A DNA stretch of 64,000 nucleotides from Planctomycetota bacterium (GCA_029777335.1 JAKOSN010000169.1:16784-80783); one strand, 5' to 3'. Shown: positions 53,774-63,462, numbered from the stretch's first letter. Numbers and translations: made by a program. Notes: a model not told the origin generated them from the letters alone.

Positions 53774-55753
53774 TTAGCGCGTCTGCTCGGCGAACCAGGC
53801 TTCGAGGGTGGCGAGATCAGGGGGGCGCAGGGCGCGAATGCGGGCAAACTCCGCCTCTGCTTCCTGCCTGCGGCCACTCCGAAGGAGCGACTCGGTCCAG
53901 TAGCGCCGGGCCTCGACACTGGCGGGATCCAGGTCGAGCCATTTGTGACAGTGTGGTCGAAGTTCCTCCCACTGATTGCGCGCAGCAAGGTGCATCACCA
54001 GGTTTCGGCGATACTCCGCCACCCAGGGATTGACCTCCACGGCGCGACGCCAGTAGGGAAGGGCTCGCTCGGGGTGGCCCAGGTCGCGATGGATCGTCCC
54101 GAGGGTGACCAGCGCCCCTTCGTGGCTGGGCGCCCGTTTGAGCAGGGTCTCAAACGCCTCAATGGCCGCGGCCGGTCGACGCAACGTTTGCAAGATCTTT
54201 CCCTTCGCTTCCCAGGCGTCCACATCGCCCGGGCAATCATTCAGGCCCTGGGTGAGCAACCGAATGGCAAATTCCCCATCGGGGCCGGTGAGCGGCATCC
54301 CTGCCCGATGGAGCTGGAAGAGCGCCATCCCCAGATCGCGGGCCCGATCGGTATCGTTGAGGTTGGGCACCCCCCGATGAAAGTCGAGCAAGGGGAGATC
54401 GGGGAGGGGTTCGCTGCCGTGGCGATTGGTGGGTTCCTCGCCGCGTTTTCTGAGGATGCGATGATCGGTCGAGGCGGTGTGCACAATGTCCTCGGTGGCG
54501 CTGCGCGGCATGTGACAGGCCACGCAGCTATCGTCGGGACGCTCCTGGAGTCGTTTTTCCGCCGGGAATTTGCACCCGTGCTCGGCATGACACTGCAAAC
54601 AGCGCTGACGATAGTAGTTCACGCGCTGATCGGGTGGGACAGCCTCGTGAGGGTTGTGGCAGGAGATGCAACCCAGTTTTTTGTCCCCCGAAGTACGCAG
54701 AAAACAGAGGCTTTGATACATCTGCTCGACATGATTGACCGCCTTGTTGGTTTCGCCCAGGCCAGGCCCGCGCACATAAACCGTGTAAAAAGCCTCAAGC
54801 GGCATGCCAGGGCGAAAATCGTTCAGCCCGCGCCCGCGCCGTTGCACCCGGGTGGCGCCTTCCAGATGACATTGCTGGCACACTGCCTCGCGCAGGGGCA
54901 CGTCGAGTCGGCGCGGATTGACGATGTCGTCCTTCGCCCAGCTTTGGACATGTCGTTCGCCCGGTCCATGACAGCGTTCACAGCCAATGGCATGGCCATC
55001 AAAAACCGGCTCGCGGTAACGATTGCGCGTGTTCTCGACAGGCTCCACATGGTTGGTGTGGCAGTAGAGGCAGGCGCCTTGCACCAGACGCCCCGCCCGC
55101 GCCCAGGGAGGGAAGCCGGGGGAGAGATCCCAGACCTGCTTCTGCGAAAACCAGCTCACGGGCGTCTGCATCACAAACCCCTCGCGCACGGTCAGGTAGG
55201 AATGCCCACGCATCCCCGAGCCGATGATGTAATCGACCTCGTGGGCAAAGTCGTAAATCGGCTTGCCCGAGGCATCAAGGCGCGTTTGCCGCTGCCACAT
55301 GCGCCCACGCTGCTGGTCCACGCGAAAGAGGATATCAAAGGCCTCAAAAGGGTTGTGATGAGCCCTGTCCGTCGGAGGGTTTGCCTCGCTCTTCGCGACC
55401 GGCACCAGGGAGCGCCCCATCGGATGATTCCGGTAGGTACGGGCAATCTCGTTGTGGCACTCCATGCATTCCCCATCGCCCACGTACTTCACCTCGGGAT
55501 GCACATTGCGAAAGGGGCCGGAGTAAGCCAGGCGCGGATCGGGCGGAAAGCGGTTCGCGGTCGGCGGATCCTCGGTATGGTCTGGGGAGGGTTGGTGGCG
55601 GAGAATGAACCAGTAGCCGCCAAAAAAGAGCGACAAAAGCGCCAGAATACCGATGCCGGTTCGACGGAGGACGCGGTTGCTCGGGCGGACAGGGGGCCGC
55701 GCCGCGCTGGAGGTTGAATCGGCAGGGGCCGGTTGGTCGTGGTCGGGAAGCAT
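53774..55753 (-). CDS. Seven-haem c-type cytochrome with TPR tail
   Basis: 659 residues. One N-terminal membrane helix (GIGILALLSLFFGGYWFIL) and a periplasmic part with seven CxxCH motifs (CMECH, CLYCH, CERCH, CQQCH, CISCH, CLQCH, CVACH), including NPHEAV as in cytochrome-c554-like proteins. The C-terminal 180 residues are TPRs (AIEAFETLLKRAPSHEGALV, ALPYWRRAVEVNPWVAEYRR). The ATG at 55753 is the first with the membrane anchor; the longer frame upstream lacks homology. Electron transfer partner unknown. Confidence 0.88.
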   Translation of the reverse strand: MLPDHDQPAPADSTSSAARPPVRPSNRVLRRTGIGILALLSLFFGGYWFILRHQPSPDHTEDPPTANRFPPDPRLAYSGPFRNVHPEVKYVGDGECMECHNEIARTYRNHPMGRSLVPVAKSEANPPTDRAHHNPFEAFDILFRVDQQRGRMWQRQTRLDASGKPIYDFAHEVDYIIGSGMRGHSYLTVREGFVMQTPVSWFSQKQVWDLSPGFPPWARAGRLVQGACLYCHTNHVEPVENTRNRYREPVFDGHAIGCERCHGPGERHVQSWAKDDIVNPRRLDVPLREAVCQQCHLEGATRVQRRGRGLNDFRPGMPLEAFYTVYVRGPGLGETNKAVNHVEQMYQSLCFLRTSGDKKLGCISCHNPHEAVPPDQRVNYYRQRCLQCHAEHGCKFPAEKRLQERPDDSCVACHMPRSATEDIVHTASTDHRILRKRGEEPTNRHGSEPLPDLPLLDFHRGVPNLNDTDRARDLGMALFQLHRAGMPLTGPDGEFAIRLLTQGLNDCPGDVDAWEAKGKILQTLRRPAAAIEAFETLLKRAPSHEGALVTLGTIHRDLGHPERALPYWRRAVEVNPWVAEYRRNLVMHLAARNQWEELRPHCHKWLDLDPASVEARRYWTESLLRSGRRQEAEAEFARIRALRPPDLATLEAWFAEQTR

Positions 55754-56006
55754 GGTTCCGATCTCAGGAAAGCCGTCGCAGAGAGCCCGCCAGCAAGGTA
55801 TCCCTCTGCCACTATACCGGGTGGCGAGGCCCAGGGGAAAGAGCGGCCCGTTGATTCGCCTCATTCCTGGCCGCCGATTGGCGCTGGCCAACCCTTGTAA
55901 TTCTCCGTGCGACCGCGGACAATGAGCGGCGTGAGAACGACGGCGTTCGCCGTGTGCCTGGCGGTGGGAACTTTTGGTTTTCCTTGCTCGCAAACAGGAG
56001 TGCTCC

Positions 56007-56642
56007 ATGTTGAACCCGATCACAAGGCGACGCTTTACCACCCTGAGCGCGGGAGTGCTCCTCGGCGCTGGGGTGGAGGCTCGCGCGGCGGACAAACCCG
56101 CGAAAGATCCGCCCAAACCGACTCCCACGCCGACCGAAGCACCGTTTGAACGCGATTATCCTCCCCCCACCTTCAAACCCGCCTGGAAGAAACCGCAGAT
56201 CAATCGGCTCATGGTTCAGGATTTCGTCATCTACGCCCATTCGGATCTGGCGATGACGAAAAGGCTGCTGGAGAAGGAGCCCGGGTTGCTCAACGCCACC
56301 ATGGACTGGGGCAAGGGCGACTGGGAGACTGGGCTGGGGGGGGCCGCGCACATGGGGCGGCGCGATATTGTCGCGTTCCTTCTGGAACGCGGCGCCCGCA
56401 TCGATCTTTTCTGTGCCGCAATGATGGGGCAACTGGATGCGGTCAAGGCGTTTCTCACCTTGCAGCCGAAACTGATCGATGCCCGGGGGCCGCATGGATT
56501 CAGCCTTCACTTTCACGCCCAGGTTGGCGGGAAGGAGGCGGAGAAGGTGCTGGACTACCTGCAGTCGGTCAAGAAGGTCGAACTGAAACCTGTGCCGTTT
56601 CTCAAACCTCCGAGTGAGCGTCCCACACAGAAGCCGAAGTGA
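56007..56642 (+). CDS. Tat-exported ankyrin-like protein
   Basis: 211 residues. MLNPITRRRFTTLSAGVLLG is a twin-arginine signal. The mature part has ankyrin-like repeats (GGAAHMGRRDIVAFLLERGA, CAAMMGQLDAVKAFLTLQPK, HFHAQVGGKEAEKVLDYLQS) framed by Pro-rich tails. AGGAG lies six bases before the ATG. Probably a periplasmic protein-interaction protein; no enzymatic feature. Confidence 0.78.
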   Translation: MLNPITRRRFTTLSAGVLLGAGVEARAADKPAKDPPKPTPTPTEAPFERDYPPPTFKPAWKKPQINRLMVQDFVIYAHSDLAMTKRLLEKEPGLLNATMDWGKGDWETGLGGAAHMGRRDIVAFLLERGARIDLFCAAMMGQLDAVKAFLTLQPKLIDARGPHGFSLHFHAQVGGKEAEKVLDYLQSVKKVELKPVPFLKPPSERPTQKPK

Positions 56643-56772
56643 GCAGTTTCCTGCCTGGCTCCAGAAAAGAAGACTGGATGCTTGACAGGCGCTCAAAAAC
56701 GGTCACAATCACTCAACTTCTAACGCCCTGTTGGCGTGAAGTGGAATGTTCATCCCTGGTTCGAGGACAGCC

Positions 56773-57177
56773 ATGAAATTGCATCGCATGATGTTCGTTC
56801 TGTTCGCCTGTGCTGCTTTCAGTGCTCCCCTGAGCGCTGCGGGGGTGAAGGACGAAGCCCGGGAGAAGGTGGAAACCGCCATTCCGGAGGGAATTCGTTT
56901 GCTGGAGGCGAAGGAGTATGCGGTTTTTCTCAAGGCCTTCGTCCCTCCAGAGTTGCTGGGCAGACTGACGGAGAAGACCACTCTTGAGGAGTTCGCCAAG
57001 CAGTTCAGCGAGCAAAAAGGTCCGCGCCTCCTGAAGGCGCTGCAATCGATCAAGGGGACCAAACCGCTTCTGAGCGACGACGGCCTCAAGGCCACCTTCA
57101 AGCCGAAGGATGACACGGGGAAGGAGCGAACTCTCGTGTTCGTCAAGATTGGGAAATACTGGTACATTGGCAACTGA
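56773..57177 (+). CDS. Small secreted protein, unknown
   Basis: 134 residues. Signal peptide MKLHRMMFVLFACAAFSAPL. The mature part is helical then strand-like (IRLLEAKEYAVFLKAFVPPE, LEEFAKQFSEQKGPRLLKAL, LVFVKIGKYWYIGN), similar to many short planctomycete proteins with a C-terminal 'KIGKYWYI'-type strand. GAGGA lies six bases before the ATG at 56773, which I prefer to an upstream ATG at 56746. Convergent with the CDF transporter. Confidence 0.66.
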   Translation: MKLHRMMFVLFACAAFSAPLSAAGVKDEAREKVETAIPEGIRLLEAKEYAVFLKAFVPPELLGRLTEKTTLEEFAKQFSEQKGPRLLKALQSIKGTKPLLSDDGLKATFKPKDDTGKERTLVFVKIGKYWYIGN

Positions 57178-57216
57178 GTGCCACCGAGAGGTCCGGCCGT
57201 GAACTCCCCGCCCAGC

Positions 57217-58149
57217 TCAGCCCTCGCGGGGAGCGGCCCCTCGTTCCAGGGGCAGCAGGGCGCTGTCGTGCCACGCTTCCTGCGCCTCGATCGGTTCGAG
57301 GTGAATCGTTGCCTCCAGGAGCGGATAGGCGGTCCGGAGCGCTTCCTCGATCTTTTCCACCACATCGTGAGCGGCCTGAACCGACATCGCTCCCGGAACC
57401 AGGACATGAAAATCGGCAAAGAGCCGCGGCGAGGCACGACGGGTGCGCAGGGCATGAAACGCCATCCCCGGTGAAAGGCACCCCTGGATCACGGCGCGGA
57501 TGCGTTGCACATCCTCGTCGGGGAGCGCACGATCCATCAACCCATCGAAGGACCGACGTACCAGCGCAAAGCCGGTCCAGAGAATGTTCCCGGCCATCAG
57601 CAGGGCAACCACCGGATCGAGCCACATCCACCCGGTCAACCAGACCAGCCCGAGTCCGAGGAGAACCGCCGCCGACGTCCAGACATCGGTCATCAAATGC
57701 TGGCCATCGGCTTCCAGCACGATCGAGTGGTAACGCCGACCCGTGCGAATCAACAGGATCGCCACTGCCAGGTTCAGGAGCGAGGCGATCAGGGCCAGTC
57801 CCAGCCCCAGATCGAGAGCGGCGAGCGGTTCCGCATGCAGCAACCGCTGGATGCTAGTGTAGCCGATCACTCCGGCTGCCACAGCGATCAAAGCCCCTTC
57901 CAACCCGCTGGAAAAGTAGGCGATCTTCTCGTGGCCGTAGGTATGCGAGCGATCCACCGGGCGGGAAGCATAGTGAATCGAGAGGTAGGCGATCCCCGCC
58001 GCCACCAGGTTCACCACCGATTCGGCCGCATCGCTGAGCAAGCCCACCGAGCCGGTCAGAACCCAGGCAGTTCCTTTCAACCCCATCGTCACCACTGCGG
58101 CACCAATCGACAGCAGGATCGGGATTTTCAGGTGCCGACTGTTGGTCAT
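57217..58149 (-). CDS. Cation diffusion facilitator (CDF) metal transporter
   Basis: 310 residues, six membrane helices. Metal-site motifs SDAAESVVN (Asp in helix 2) and HLMTDVWTSA (His/Asp in helix 5) are intact, and HTYGHEKI is present. The cytoplasmic C-terminal domain has FADFHVLVPGAMSVQAAHDV. Exports Zn2+, Fe2+ or Mn2+ by proton antiport; the helix-2/5 pair being Asp/His-Asp fits Zn2+ or Fe2+. Likely the first gene of its own transcript. Confidence 0.92.
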   Translation of the reverse strand: MTNSRHLKIPILLSIGAAVVTMGLKGTAWVLTGSVGLLSDAAESVVNLVAAGIAYLSIHYASRPVDRSHTYGHEKIAYFSSGLEGALIAVAAGVIGYTSIQRLLHAEPLAALDLGLGLALIASLLNLAVAILLIRTGRRYHSIVLEADGQHLMTDVWTSAAVLLGLGLVWLTGWMWLDPVVALLMAGNILWTGFALVRRSFDGLMDRALPDEDVQRIRAVIQGCLSPGMAFHALRTRRASPRLFADFHVLVPGAMSVQAAHDVVEKIEEALRTAYPLLEATIHLEPIEAQEAWHDSALLPLERGAAPREG

Positions 58150-58231
58150 GAGCCACTCGGTGTGCTGGTGGTCGAGATCTCTCCTGGATTATCCTATCAG
58201 CAGGGCGCCACGGAGGAGAGGGGAGAAACGA

Positions 58232-58277
58232 CTCCACCCGACGACCGAGTCTCCGGGGAGTCGGTGGTCGGGTGGAG
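58232..58277 (-). terminator. Long GC-rich hairpin, likely terminator of the TPR gene
   Basis: Arms 58232-58251 and 58258-58277 pair over 20 positions with two mismatches (CTCCACCCGA at the base), 22 bp past the stop of the minus-strand TPR gene. Followed by TCGTTTCTCC, a weak U tract. Confidence 0.65.
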
Positions 58278-58298
58278 GAGAAAGAAGATCGGCAATGG

Positions 58299-59030
58299 CT
58301 ACTTGGAGTTGCCGCTCAACTCGCTGAGCCGTTTCTGGGCTTCCTGAATGCGGCGTGTGTCGGTTTCGTGCGTGGTGACCTCACGATAAAGCTCGATGGC
58401 GCGATTGCGATCGAGGAGATTGCGGTCGTAGATGCGTGCCGCGCGCAGGCGCGCATCCAGCTGGGTGGTTCGGTTCCACTGCAAGCAGCGTTCGAAGTAC
58501 AGCGCGGCACGGCGATACTGCTTGTAAACGCGGGATTCGTAGATGTCCCCCAGCTGATAGGCGGCGTCGCCGATCTTGTCGCTCTGGGGATAATTGGTGA
58601 GCAATTGCTGCAGGAGCAATTCGGCCCGGCGCTGGTTGTCGATGTAATCGTTGCCCCAGCCATGATCCTTGTACTGCATCGCCTGGCGATACAGTTCGTT
58701 GGCCTCGGGGATATTTTGAGCCGCCTGCAAGGTGGGAGGAGGGGCATCGAGGTCGAGACGGAAGGCTTGCTTGGAAATCCGGTGATACTGGACCAACTCC
58801 TCCTCGGCCCAGCGTGCGCGCTCGGTATCGCCCACCTTGAGATAATGCAAGCGGAGTTTTTCGAGGGTTTCTCGATATTTCGAGCGACAGCTGAGGAGTT
58901 GTTCAACCAGCTGAATGTCGCTGGTTGGGGTGGCAGGTTTCTTGTCCCCCCCGGTCTTCTCAGCGGGGGCGGCCGCCGGGGCCAGGGAAGCAAGGAGAAG
59001 AAGCCAGGAGAGCGAGCACAATCGTTTCAT
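58299..59030 (-). CDS. Secreted TPR protein (YbgF/BamD-like)
   Basis: 243 residues with signal peptide MKRLCSLSWLLLLASLAPAA. TPR-like pairs in order: AEELLVQYHRI-type helices, AELLLQQLLTNYPQSDKIGD, AAYQLGDIYESRVYKQYRRA, ALYFERCLQWN and AARIYDRNLLDRNRAIELYR. Such proteins act in envelope assembly. The ATG at 59030 has GAGG six bases upstream. It follows PIN-TRAM by 39 bp on the same strand. Confidence 0.78.
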   Translation of the reverse strand: MKRLCSLSWLLLLASLAPAAAPAEKTGGDKKPATPTSDIQLVEQLLSCRSKYRETLEKLRLHYLKVGDTERARWAEEELVQYHRISKQAFRLDLDAPPPTLQAAQNIPEANELYRQAMQYKDHGWGNDYIDNQRRAELLLQQLLTNYPQSDKIGDAAYQLGDIYESRVYKQYRRAALYFERCLQWNRTTQLDARLRAARIYDRNLLDRNRAIELYREVTTHETDTRRIQEAQKRLSELSGNSK

Positions 59031-59068
59031 GGGAGACCTCCTGAGAGCACGGCAGCTGATCGTGCGCA

Positions 59069-60235
59069 TTACCCAGGAGGCGAGGCTTGTCCTCCTGAGG
59101 AAGCCGAGGCGGTGGGCACGGGGCCCGAGCGACCTTCGACGCGACCGAAAATCATGCGCCCGGCTGGGGTTTGCAGGACACTGGTGACGGTGATGTTGAC
59201 TTCCTGGCCAATCCAGGCACGTCCTTGCTCCACGACCACCATGGTGCCATCTTCGAGATAGCCCACCCCCTGGCCGGGTTGATCGCCAATCTTCACCAGC
59301 CGCACCATCAACAACTCGCCCGGGAGAGCCACGGACTTCAAGGCGTTGGCCAGTTCGTTCAAGTTGATGACCTCAACTCCCTGCAACTGGGCAATTTTGT
59401 TGAGGTTGTAGTCGTTGGTGACCACCCGTGCCCCGAGGGCCTTGGCCATCACGACCAGACGTTCATCTACCTTGTGAATCTCACGCAATTCGGGGAGGTT
59501 GGCCTCGTGGATCTGCAACTCGATCTTGGAGTTGGTCTGCATCTTCTTGAGCATATCCAGGCCACGGCGCCCGCGATTGCGTTTCAACTTGTCCGAACTG
59601 TCGGCCACACTCTGCAATTCTTGCAGCACGAAGCGCGGCACGATTAGCTTGGTGTCGATGAACCGCGTTTCACAGATATCGGCAATCCGGCCATCGATGA
59701 TCACACTGGTATCGAGGACCAGCGGTCGCGAGCCCTTGACCTGTTTGGAAAATTCCACGTAGGGGATGATGAAGCGAAATTCATCCTTGGTCTGTAAAAG
59801 CACAGAAATCGAAATGTAACAACAAATCAGGGTGATGAACCCGCGAAAGGAGGCGAGCAACTCCTGGGGCGGTTCTGTCCCGAGTTGTTGGCGAAGTAGC
59901 GGTTCCAGCGCCGCCCAGAAGAGAGTTCCCAGGAGAAACCCCATCAACAGGCCAAAGTAAATCGCCGAGATGGTGGTAATCTGCTTGTTGCGGACCGCCA
60001 CATCGACCATCACCACGGTAAAGCCAACGACCAGCACCCCGAAAAAGACTCCAAGGCCGACCTCAAACTTCCGCTGGTTGTCAAAGTACACCAGCAAGGC
60101 AGTGGCAATCCCGATGACGACCGCGCCGAAACACCCGCGCAGGATCCACACCAGGATCTGATCGGCGGTATTCGGTTGGCGCCACGAGCGCAACCATTCG
60201 CCCAGTTTCGGCAGACTTCCAAAAGCCACGGGCAT
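59069..60235 (-). CDS. Membrane PIN-TRAM domain protein (YacL-like)
   Basis: 388 residues. Four membrane helices (about 25-150) precede a PIN nuclease-like domain (VLDTSVIIDGRIADICETRF; GARVVTNDYNLNKIAQLQGV with conserved Asp residues) and a C-terminal TRAM RNA-binding domain (GQGVGYLEDGTMVVVEQGRA, VNITVTSVLQTPAGRMIF). Probable RNase or RNA-binding regulator at the membrane. Second in a minus-strand series of dgt, PIN-TRAM and TPR genes. Confidence 0.9.
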   Translation of the reverse strand: MPVAFGSLPKLGEWLRSWRQPNTADQILVWILRGCFGAVVIGIATALLVYFDNQRKFEVGLGVFFGVLVVGFTVVMVDVAVRNKQITTISAIYFGLLMGFLLGTLFWAALEPLLRQQLGTEPPQELLASFRGFITLICCYISISVLLQTKDEFRFIIPYVEFSKQVKGSRPLVLDTSVIIDGRIADICETRFIDTKLIVPRFVLQELQSVADSSDKLKRNRGRRGLDMLKKMQTNSKIELQIHEANLPELREIHKVDERLVVMAKALGARVVTNDYNLNKIAQLQGVEVINLNELANALKSVALPGELLMVRLVKIGDQPGQGVGYLEDGTMVVVEQGRAWIGQEVNITVTSVLQTPAGRMIFGRVEGRSGPVPTASASSGGQASPPG

Positions 60236-60283
60236 TCTCCTTCCCCAAGAGAGCAGCGCGGACGGGTTGAACCAGGACGCATC

Positions 60284-61459
60284 TTACACGCTGGTGAACG
60301 GCTGGAACAGGCGCAGATATTCTTCCTGCGCGTAACGATCGGTCATTCCGGCCAGATAATCGCACACAGTGCGGTGCAGGGACCCTTCCTGAGCCCGCCG
60401 GGCATAGCGGTCCGGCATCAGATGCGGAGCCCGACTGAATTCGTTGAAAAGTGCGGTCACAATGCGGCAACCCTTGGCGGTCATCCGCTGCACGCGATGA
60501 TGTTCGTAGACTTCGCGGCGCAGGAAGGCTTCGAGTTCGGTTTTCAGAGCCGTCACCTCCGGTCCGGGACCTACCAGCGGACTGTGCAGATGGCGAACAT
60601 CGTCGACATTGTGGATCCGATTAGCGCGCAGCCGCGCAATCGTATGGTCAAGCAAATCACCCACTTGCCAGTCGATCAGGGCCCGAACCACCGTCGGCTG
60701 CAACTGCAACGGACCAAGAACTCCATGGCGCTGGCGGACCCGTTCCAGGGCGCGGCGCCAGAAGGGGACCTCGGCCAGATCCTGAGGAGTGATCAACCCA
60801 ATGCTCAGGGCATCGTCCACATCGTGGGTGTCGTACGCCAGGCTGTCGGCGGCATCCACTACCTGCGCCTCCAGCAACGGTTGCCCCGGTTGCAGAAAGG
60901 GTTGTAACTCGGGTGTGTCGGGCCGTTTGCTGTGGTAGGCCATCGCCTGCAACACTTCCCAGGAGAGGTTCAGTCCGGGGAAATCGGGGTAGCGATACTC
61001 CAGCAACTGCACAATGCGTAATCCGTGCAGATTGTGTTCGAATCCGCCATGCTCCTTCATGCAGGCATCCAGGGCGCGTTCCCCCGCATGGCCGAAGGGA
61101 GGATGGCCCAGATCGTGCGACAGGGCGATCGCCTCGGTCAGATCTTCATTGAGGCCGAGGCGACGAGCAATTGTCCGACTGATCATCGCCACCTCAATGG
61201 TGTGGGTGAGGCGGGTACGATGATGGTCGTTGGTCTGGGCGACCAGAACCTGGGTCTTGTACATCAGGCGACGAAAAGCGGTGCTGTGGACAATGCGGTC
61301 GCGATCGCGCTGATAAAGAGTACGAAACGGATGGGGATTGTCTGGATGAAGGCGGCCGCGACTCTTCCGGGAGCGCATGGCGTACGGCGCGAGGGATGGT
61401 TCCTCGCGGTCCGCCTCGTCCAGGCGATCCAGCCAGAACAGCTCCTCGCTAGTCGGCAT
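60284..61459 (-). CDS. dgt: Deoxyguanosinetriphosphate triphosphohydrolase-like (HD domain)
   Basis: 391 residues; hydrolyses dNTPs (dGTP) to deoxynucleoside and triphosphate. HD-domain metal ligands: TRLTHTIEVAMI (H), LSHDLGHPPFGH (HD) and a later Asp in DAADSLAYDTHDVDD. N-terminal YQRDRDRIVHSTAFRRLMYK is the family signature. The family also includes broad dNTPases. CGGAG lies close to the ATG. Together with the HIT gene just upstream it may handle nucleotide clean-up. Confidence 0.92.
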   Translation of the reverse strand: MPTSEELFWLDRLDEADREEPSLAPYAMRSRKSRGRLHPDNPHPFRTLYQRDRDRIVHSTAFRRLMYKTQVLVAQTNDHHRTRLTHTIEVAMISRTIARRLGLNEDLTEAIALSHDLGHPPFGHAGERALDACMKEHGGFEHNLHGLRIVQLLEYRYPDFPGLNLSWEVLQAMAYHSKRPDTPELQPFLQPGQPLLEAQVVDAADSLAYDTHDVDDALSIGLITPQDLAEVPFWRRALERVRQRHGVLGPLQLQPTVVRALIDWQVGDLLDHTIARLRANRIHNVDDVRHLHSPLVGPGPEVTALKTELEAFLRREVYEHHRVQRMTAKGCRIVTALFNEFSRAPHLMPDRYARRAQEGSLHRTVCDYLAGMTDRYAQEEYLRLFQPFTSV

Positions 61460-61478
61460 GCTCCGCTCCGAGGCAGAT

Positions 61479-61991
61479 TCACGAGGATCCCGGGGCAGCC
61501 GGGCCGTACAGGCGATCTGCCAGTAGTTGGTACAAGGTATCGAGCGACTGCACCATCACCTTGGTGTCGCTCAGCACCGGCATGAAGTTGGTATCGCCGT
61601 TCCAGCGCGGCACCAGGTGCCAGTGCAGATGCCCGGGCAGCCCTGCTCCCGCTGCGGAACCCAGATTCAGGCCAATGTTGTAGCCATTGGGTCGCATCAA
61701 CTCCTCGAGTAACTGTTGAAAACGCCGCAGGGTCTGCATACTGTGCAGAAGTTCCTCGTTGGTAAGATCATCCAGGCGTCCTGTGTGGCGGCAGGGAGCG
61801 ATGAGCAGGTGTCCATTATTGTAGGGGAAACGGTTAAGCATCACCAGGCTGGGAGGATCGCGCCAGATCAGCAATCGTTCGCGATCCTCCTGGGCGGCCA
61901 AGGCTTCACAGATGAAACAGCTTTCGGTAGATGGCGAGGCCTTCGGAGCGGCCACGTAGGCGAGCCGCCAGGGAGCCCACAACGAATCCAT
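61479..61991 (-). CDS. HIT-family nucleotide hydrolase/phosphorylase
   Basis: 170 residues. HIT triad GHLHWHLVPRW (HxHxH) with the CFIC zinc pair at residue 26 and the LNRFPYNNGHLLIAP segment. Length, the MDSLWAPWRLAYV N-terminus and the GSAAGAGLPGHLHWH motif match the AP4A-phosphorylase-like actinobacterial/planctomycete group (Rv2613c type) rather than HINT. GGAGGAAG sits eight bases before the ATG at 61991. Ends 20 bp before the dgt start. Confidence 0.88.
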   Translation of the reverse strand: MDSLWAPWRLAYVAAPKASPSTESCFICEALAAQEDRERLLIWRDPPSLVMLNRFPYNNGHLLIAPCRHTGRLDDLTNEELLHSMQTLRRFQQLLEELMRPNGYNIGLNLGSAAGAGLPGHLHWHLVPRWNGDTNFMPVLSDTKVMVQSLDTLYQLLADRLYGPAAPGSS

Positions 61992-62165
61992 GATCGTGTC
62001 TTCCTCCCGCAGCATCGTTCGGTCAAGGGGATGTCAGCGGCCCGCCTTACGCTAACCGTCCCTCGTGCAGGGCACAAGGGAAATGCCAAGCGGTCCGCCG
62101 CTTCACCCGTCCGTTGTAAAATGAGATGAAACCACCTGTACGGCCTTCACCCGGAGCGACATTCC

Positions 62166-63194
62166 ATGAGTGTATTACCTCTTCTGACCACCAGCGTGAT
62201 TGGCAGCTGGTCTTTCCCCGGGTGGTACGCCCGGTTGGGTGAGGAAATTCGCCTCCACCCCGAACTGTTCGGCGCCAGCGATCGCGAGGAGGCCATCACC
62301 GATGCAGTCCGTCTGGCCATCGACGATCAACTCCGCGCCGGAGTGGACTTGATCAGCGATGGCGAGATGCAGCGCGTGGACTTCAATCTCGGGTTTTACA
62401 ACTATCTGACCGGGTTGCAACCCTTGCCGCCCACGCGGCGCTGGGGCCCTCCCGCGCATGATCAGCGCGATAAATATCTCTGTGTCGCCCCGCTGACTGC
62501 TCCCAATGGACTGGGGATTGTCACCGAATACCAGCGTGCCCGCATGCTGACCACGGCTCCTTTGAAGGTGCCTGTACCGGGTCCATTCACGCTGGCCGGG
62601 TGTATTCAGGGCGGAGAGGTTTACCGAGATCGCCGAGCAGTCACCGAGGCCCTGCTGCCGCTGGTCAATCGCGAGATGAAGCAGTTGGTGGCCTCAGGAG
62701 CGACGTTTCTTCAACTCGATGAGCCCAGTTTTGCGTGCCGCCCCGAGGATCCCGAGGAGTTCCTCCACCTGATCGAGCGAACAGTGCAGGGAGTCAACGC
62801 GACGATCAGTCTGCACATGTGCTTCGGCAATTTCCGCGCACGCGCGGTCGGGCATCGCAGTTATCGGCCCCTCTTTCCGCACCTGGCGCGGGCGCGGGTG
62901 CAGCAGCTGGCGCTGGAGTTCGCCAGTCGGGAGATGGCGGAGATCGAACTTGCTGCTCAAATCAAGCCTCCAATGGGACTTGCGGTTGGGTTGGTGGATG
63001 TGAAAAACACCTGGGTGGAGCCTCCCACCCTCATCGCCGAACGGTTACGAGAGGTGCTCCGCTACATCGATCCCGATCGGGTACACATCACCCCGGATTG
63101 TGGCTTTTCCCAGACGGCCCGGTATATCGCAGTCGAGAAGATGGCCAATCTGGTCAAGGGAGTGCAGCTGGTGCGCGAAAGTCACAAAATGTAA
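62166..63194 (+). CDS. MetE C-terminal-like / UROD-family methyltransferase
   Basis: 342 residues. Cobalamin-independent methionine-synthase fold: TTSVIGSWSFPGWY, VDLISDGEMQRVDFNL, PVPGPFTLAG, LQLDEPSFA, the zinc ligands in SLHMCFGNF (His, Cys) and TPDCGFSQTARYIAV (Cys). The N-terminal MetE domain is absent, so this is the core-type enzyme, which in archaea or Dehalococcoides-like bacteria uses methylcobalamin or a corrinoid protein. Exact methyl donor and acceptor are unknown. GGAG nine bases before the ATG. Confidence 0.83.
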   Translation: MSVLPLLTTSVIGSWSFPGWYARLGEEIRLHPELFGASDREEAITDAVRLAIDDQLRAGVDLISDGEMQRVDFNLGFYNYLTGLQPLPPTRRWGPPAHDQRDKYLCVAPLTAPNGLGIVTEYQRARMLTTAPLKVPVPGPFTLAGCIQGGEVYRDRRAVTEALLPLVNREMKQLVASGATFLQLDEPSFACRPEDPEEFLHLIERTVQGVNATISLHMCFGNFRARAVGHRSYRPLFPHLARARVQQLALEFASREMAEIELAAQIKPPMGLAVGLVDVKNTWVEPPTLIAERLREVLRYIDPDRVHITPDCGFSQTARYIAVEKMANLVKGVQLVRESHKM

Positions 63195-63462
63195 ACGGGA
63201 GAGGCTGAGACGAGAACTTTTTTCCTGAAAGCTGCGCAAGAAACGTTGACTGAATCGTCTATAATGGTGAATCTGCATTCTGAGTGTGCGTTCCGCTCCT
63301 TCCTTGACTCCGAGAACAACCCGTTCCCGTGGTTCACGCAAGGAAAAGTTGCAGAGAAAGAAGTTACGCGAGTATATTAAAGTGTGAGGCGGTTGCTCTC
63401 GGAGTTCCGAACACCCCTCCCTTCCACCCGAACTTCATGGCTTTTCTTATCGAGGTGTCCCC

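Noticed and set aside
63246..63265. TTGACT and TATAAT upstream of the Met/Gly gene
   Set aside because: Spacing is only eight bases, too short for a sigma70 promoter; TATAAT alone is weak evidence.
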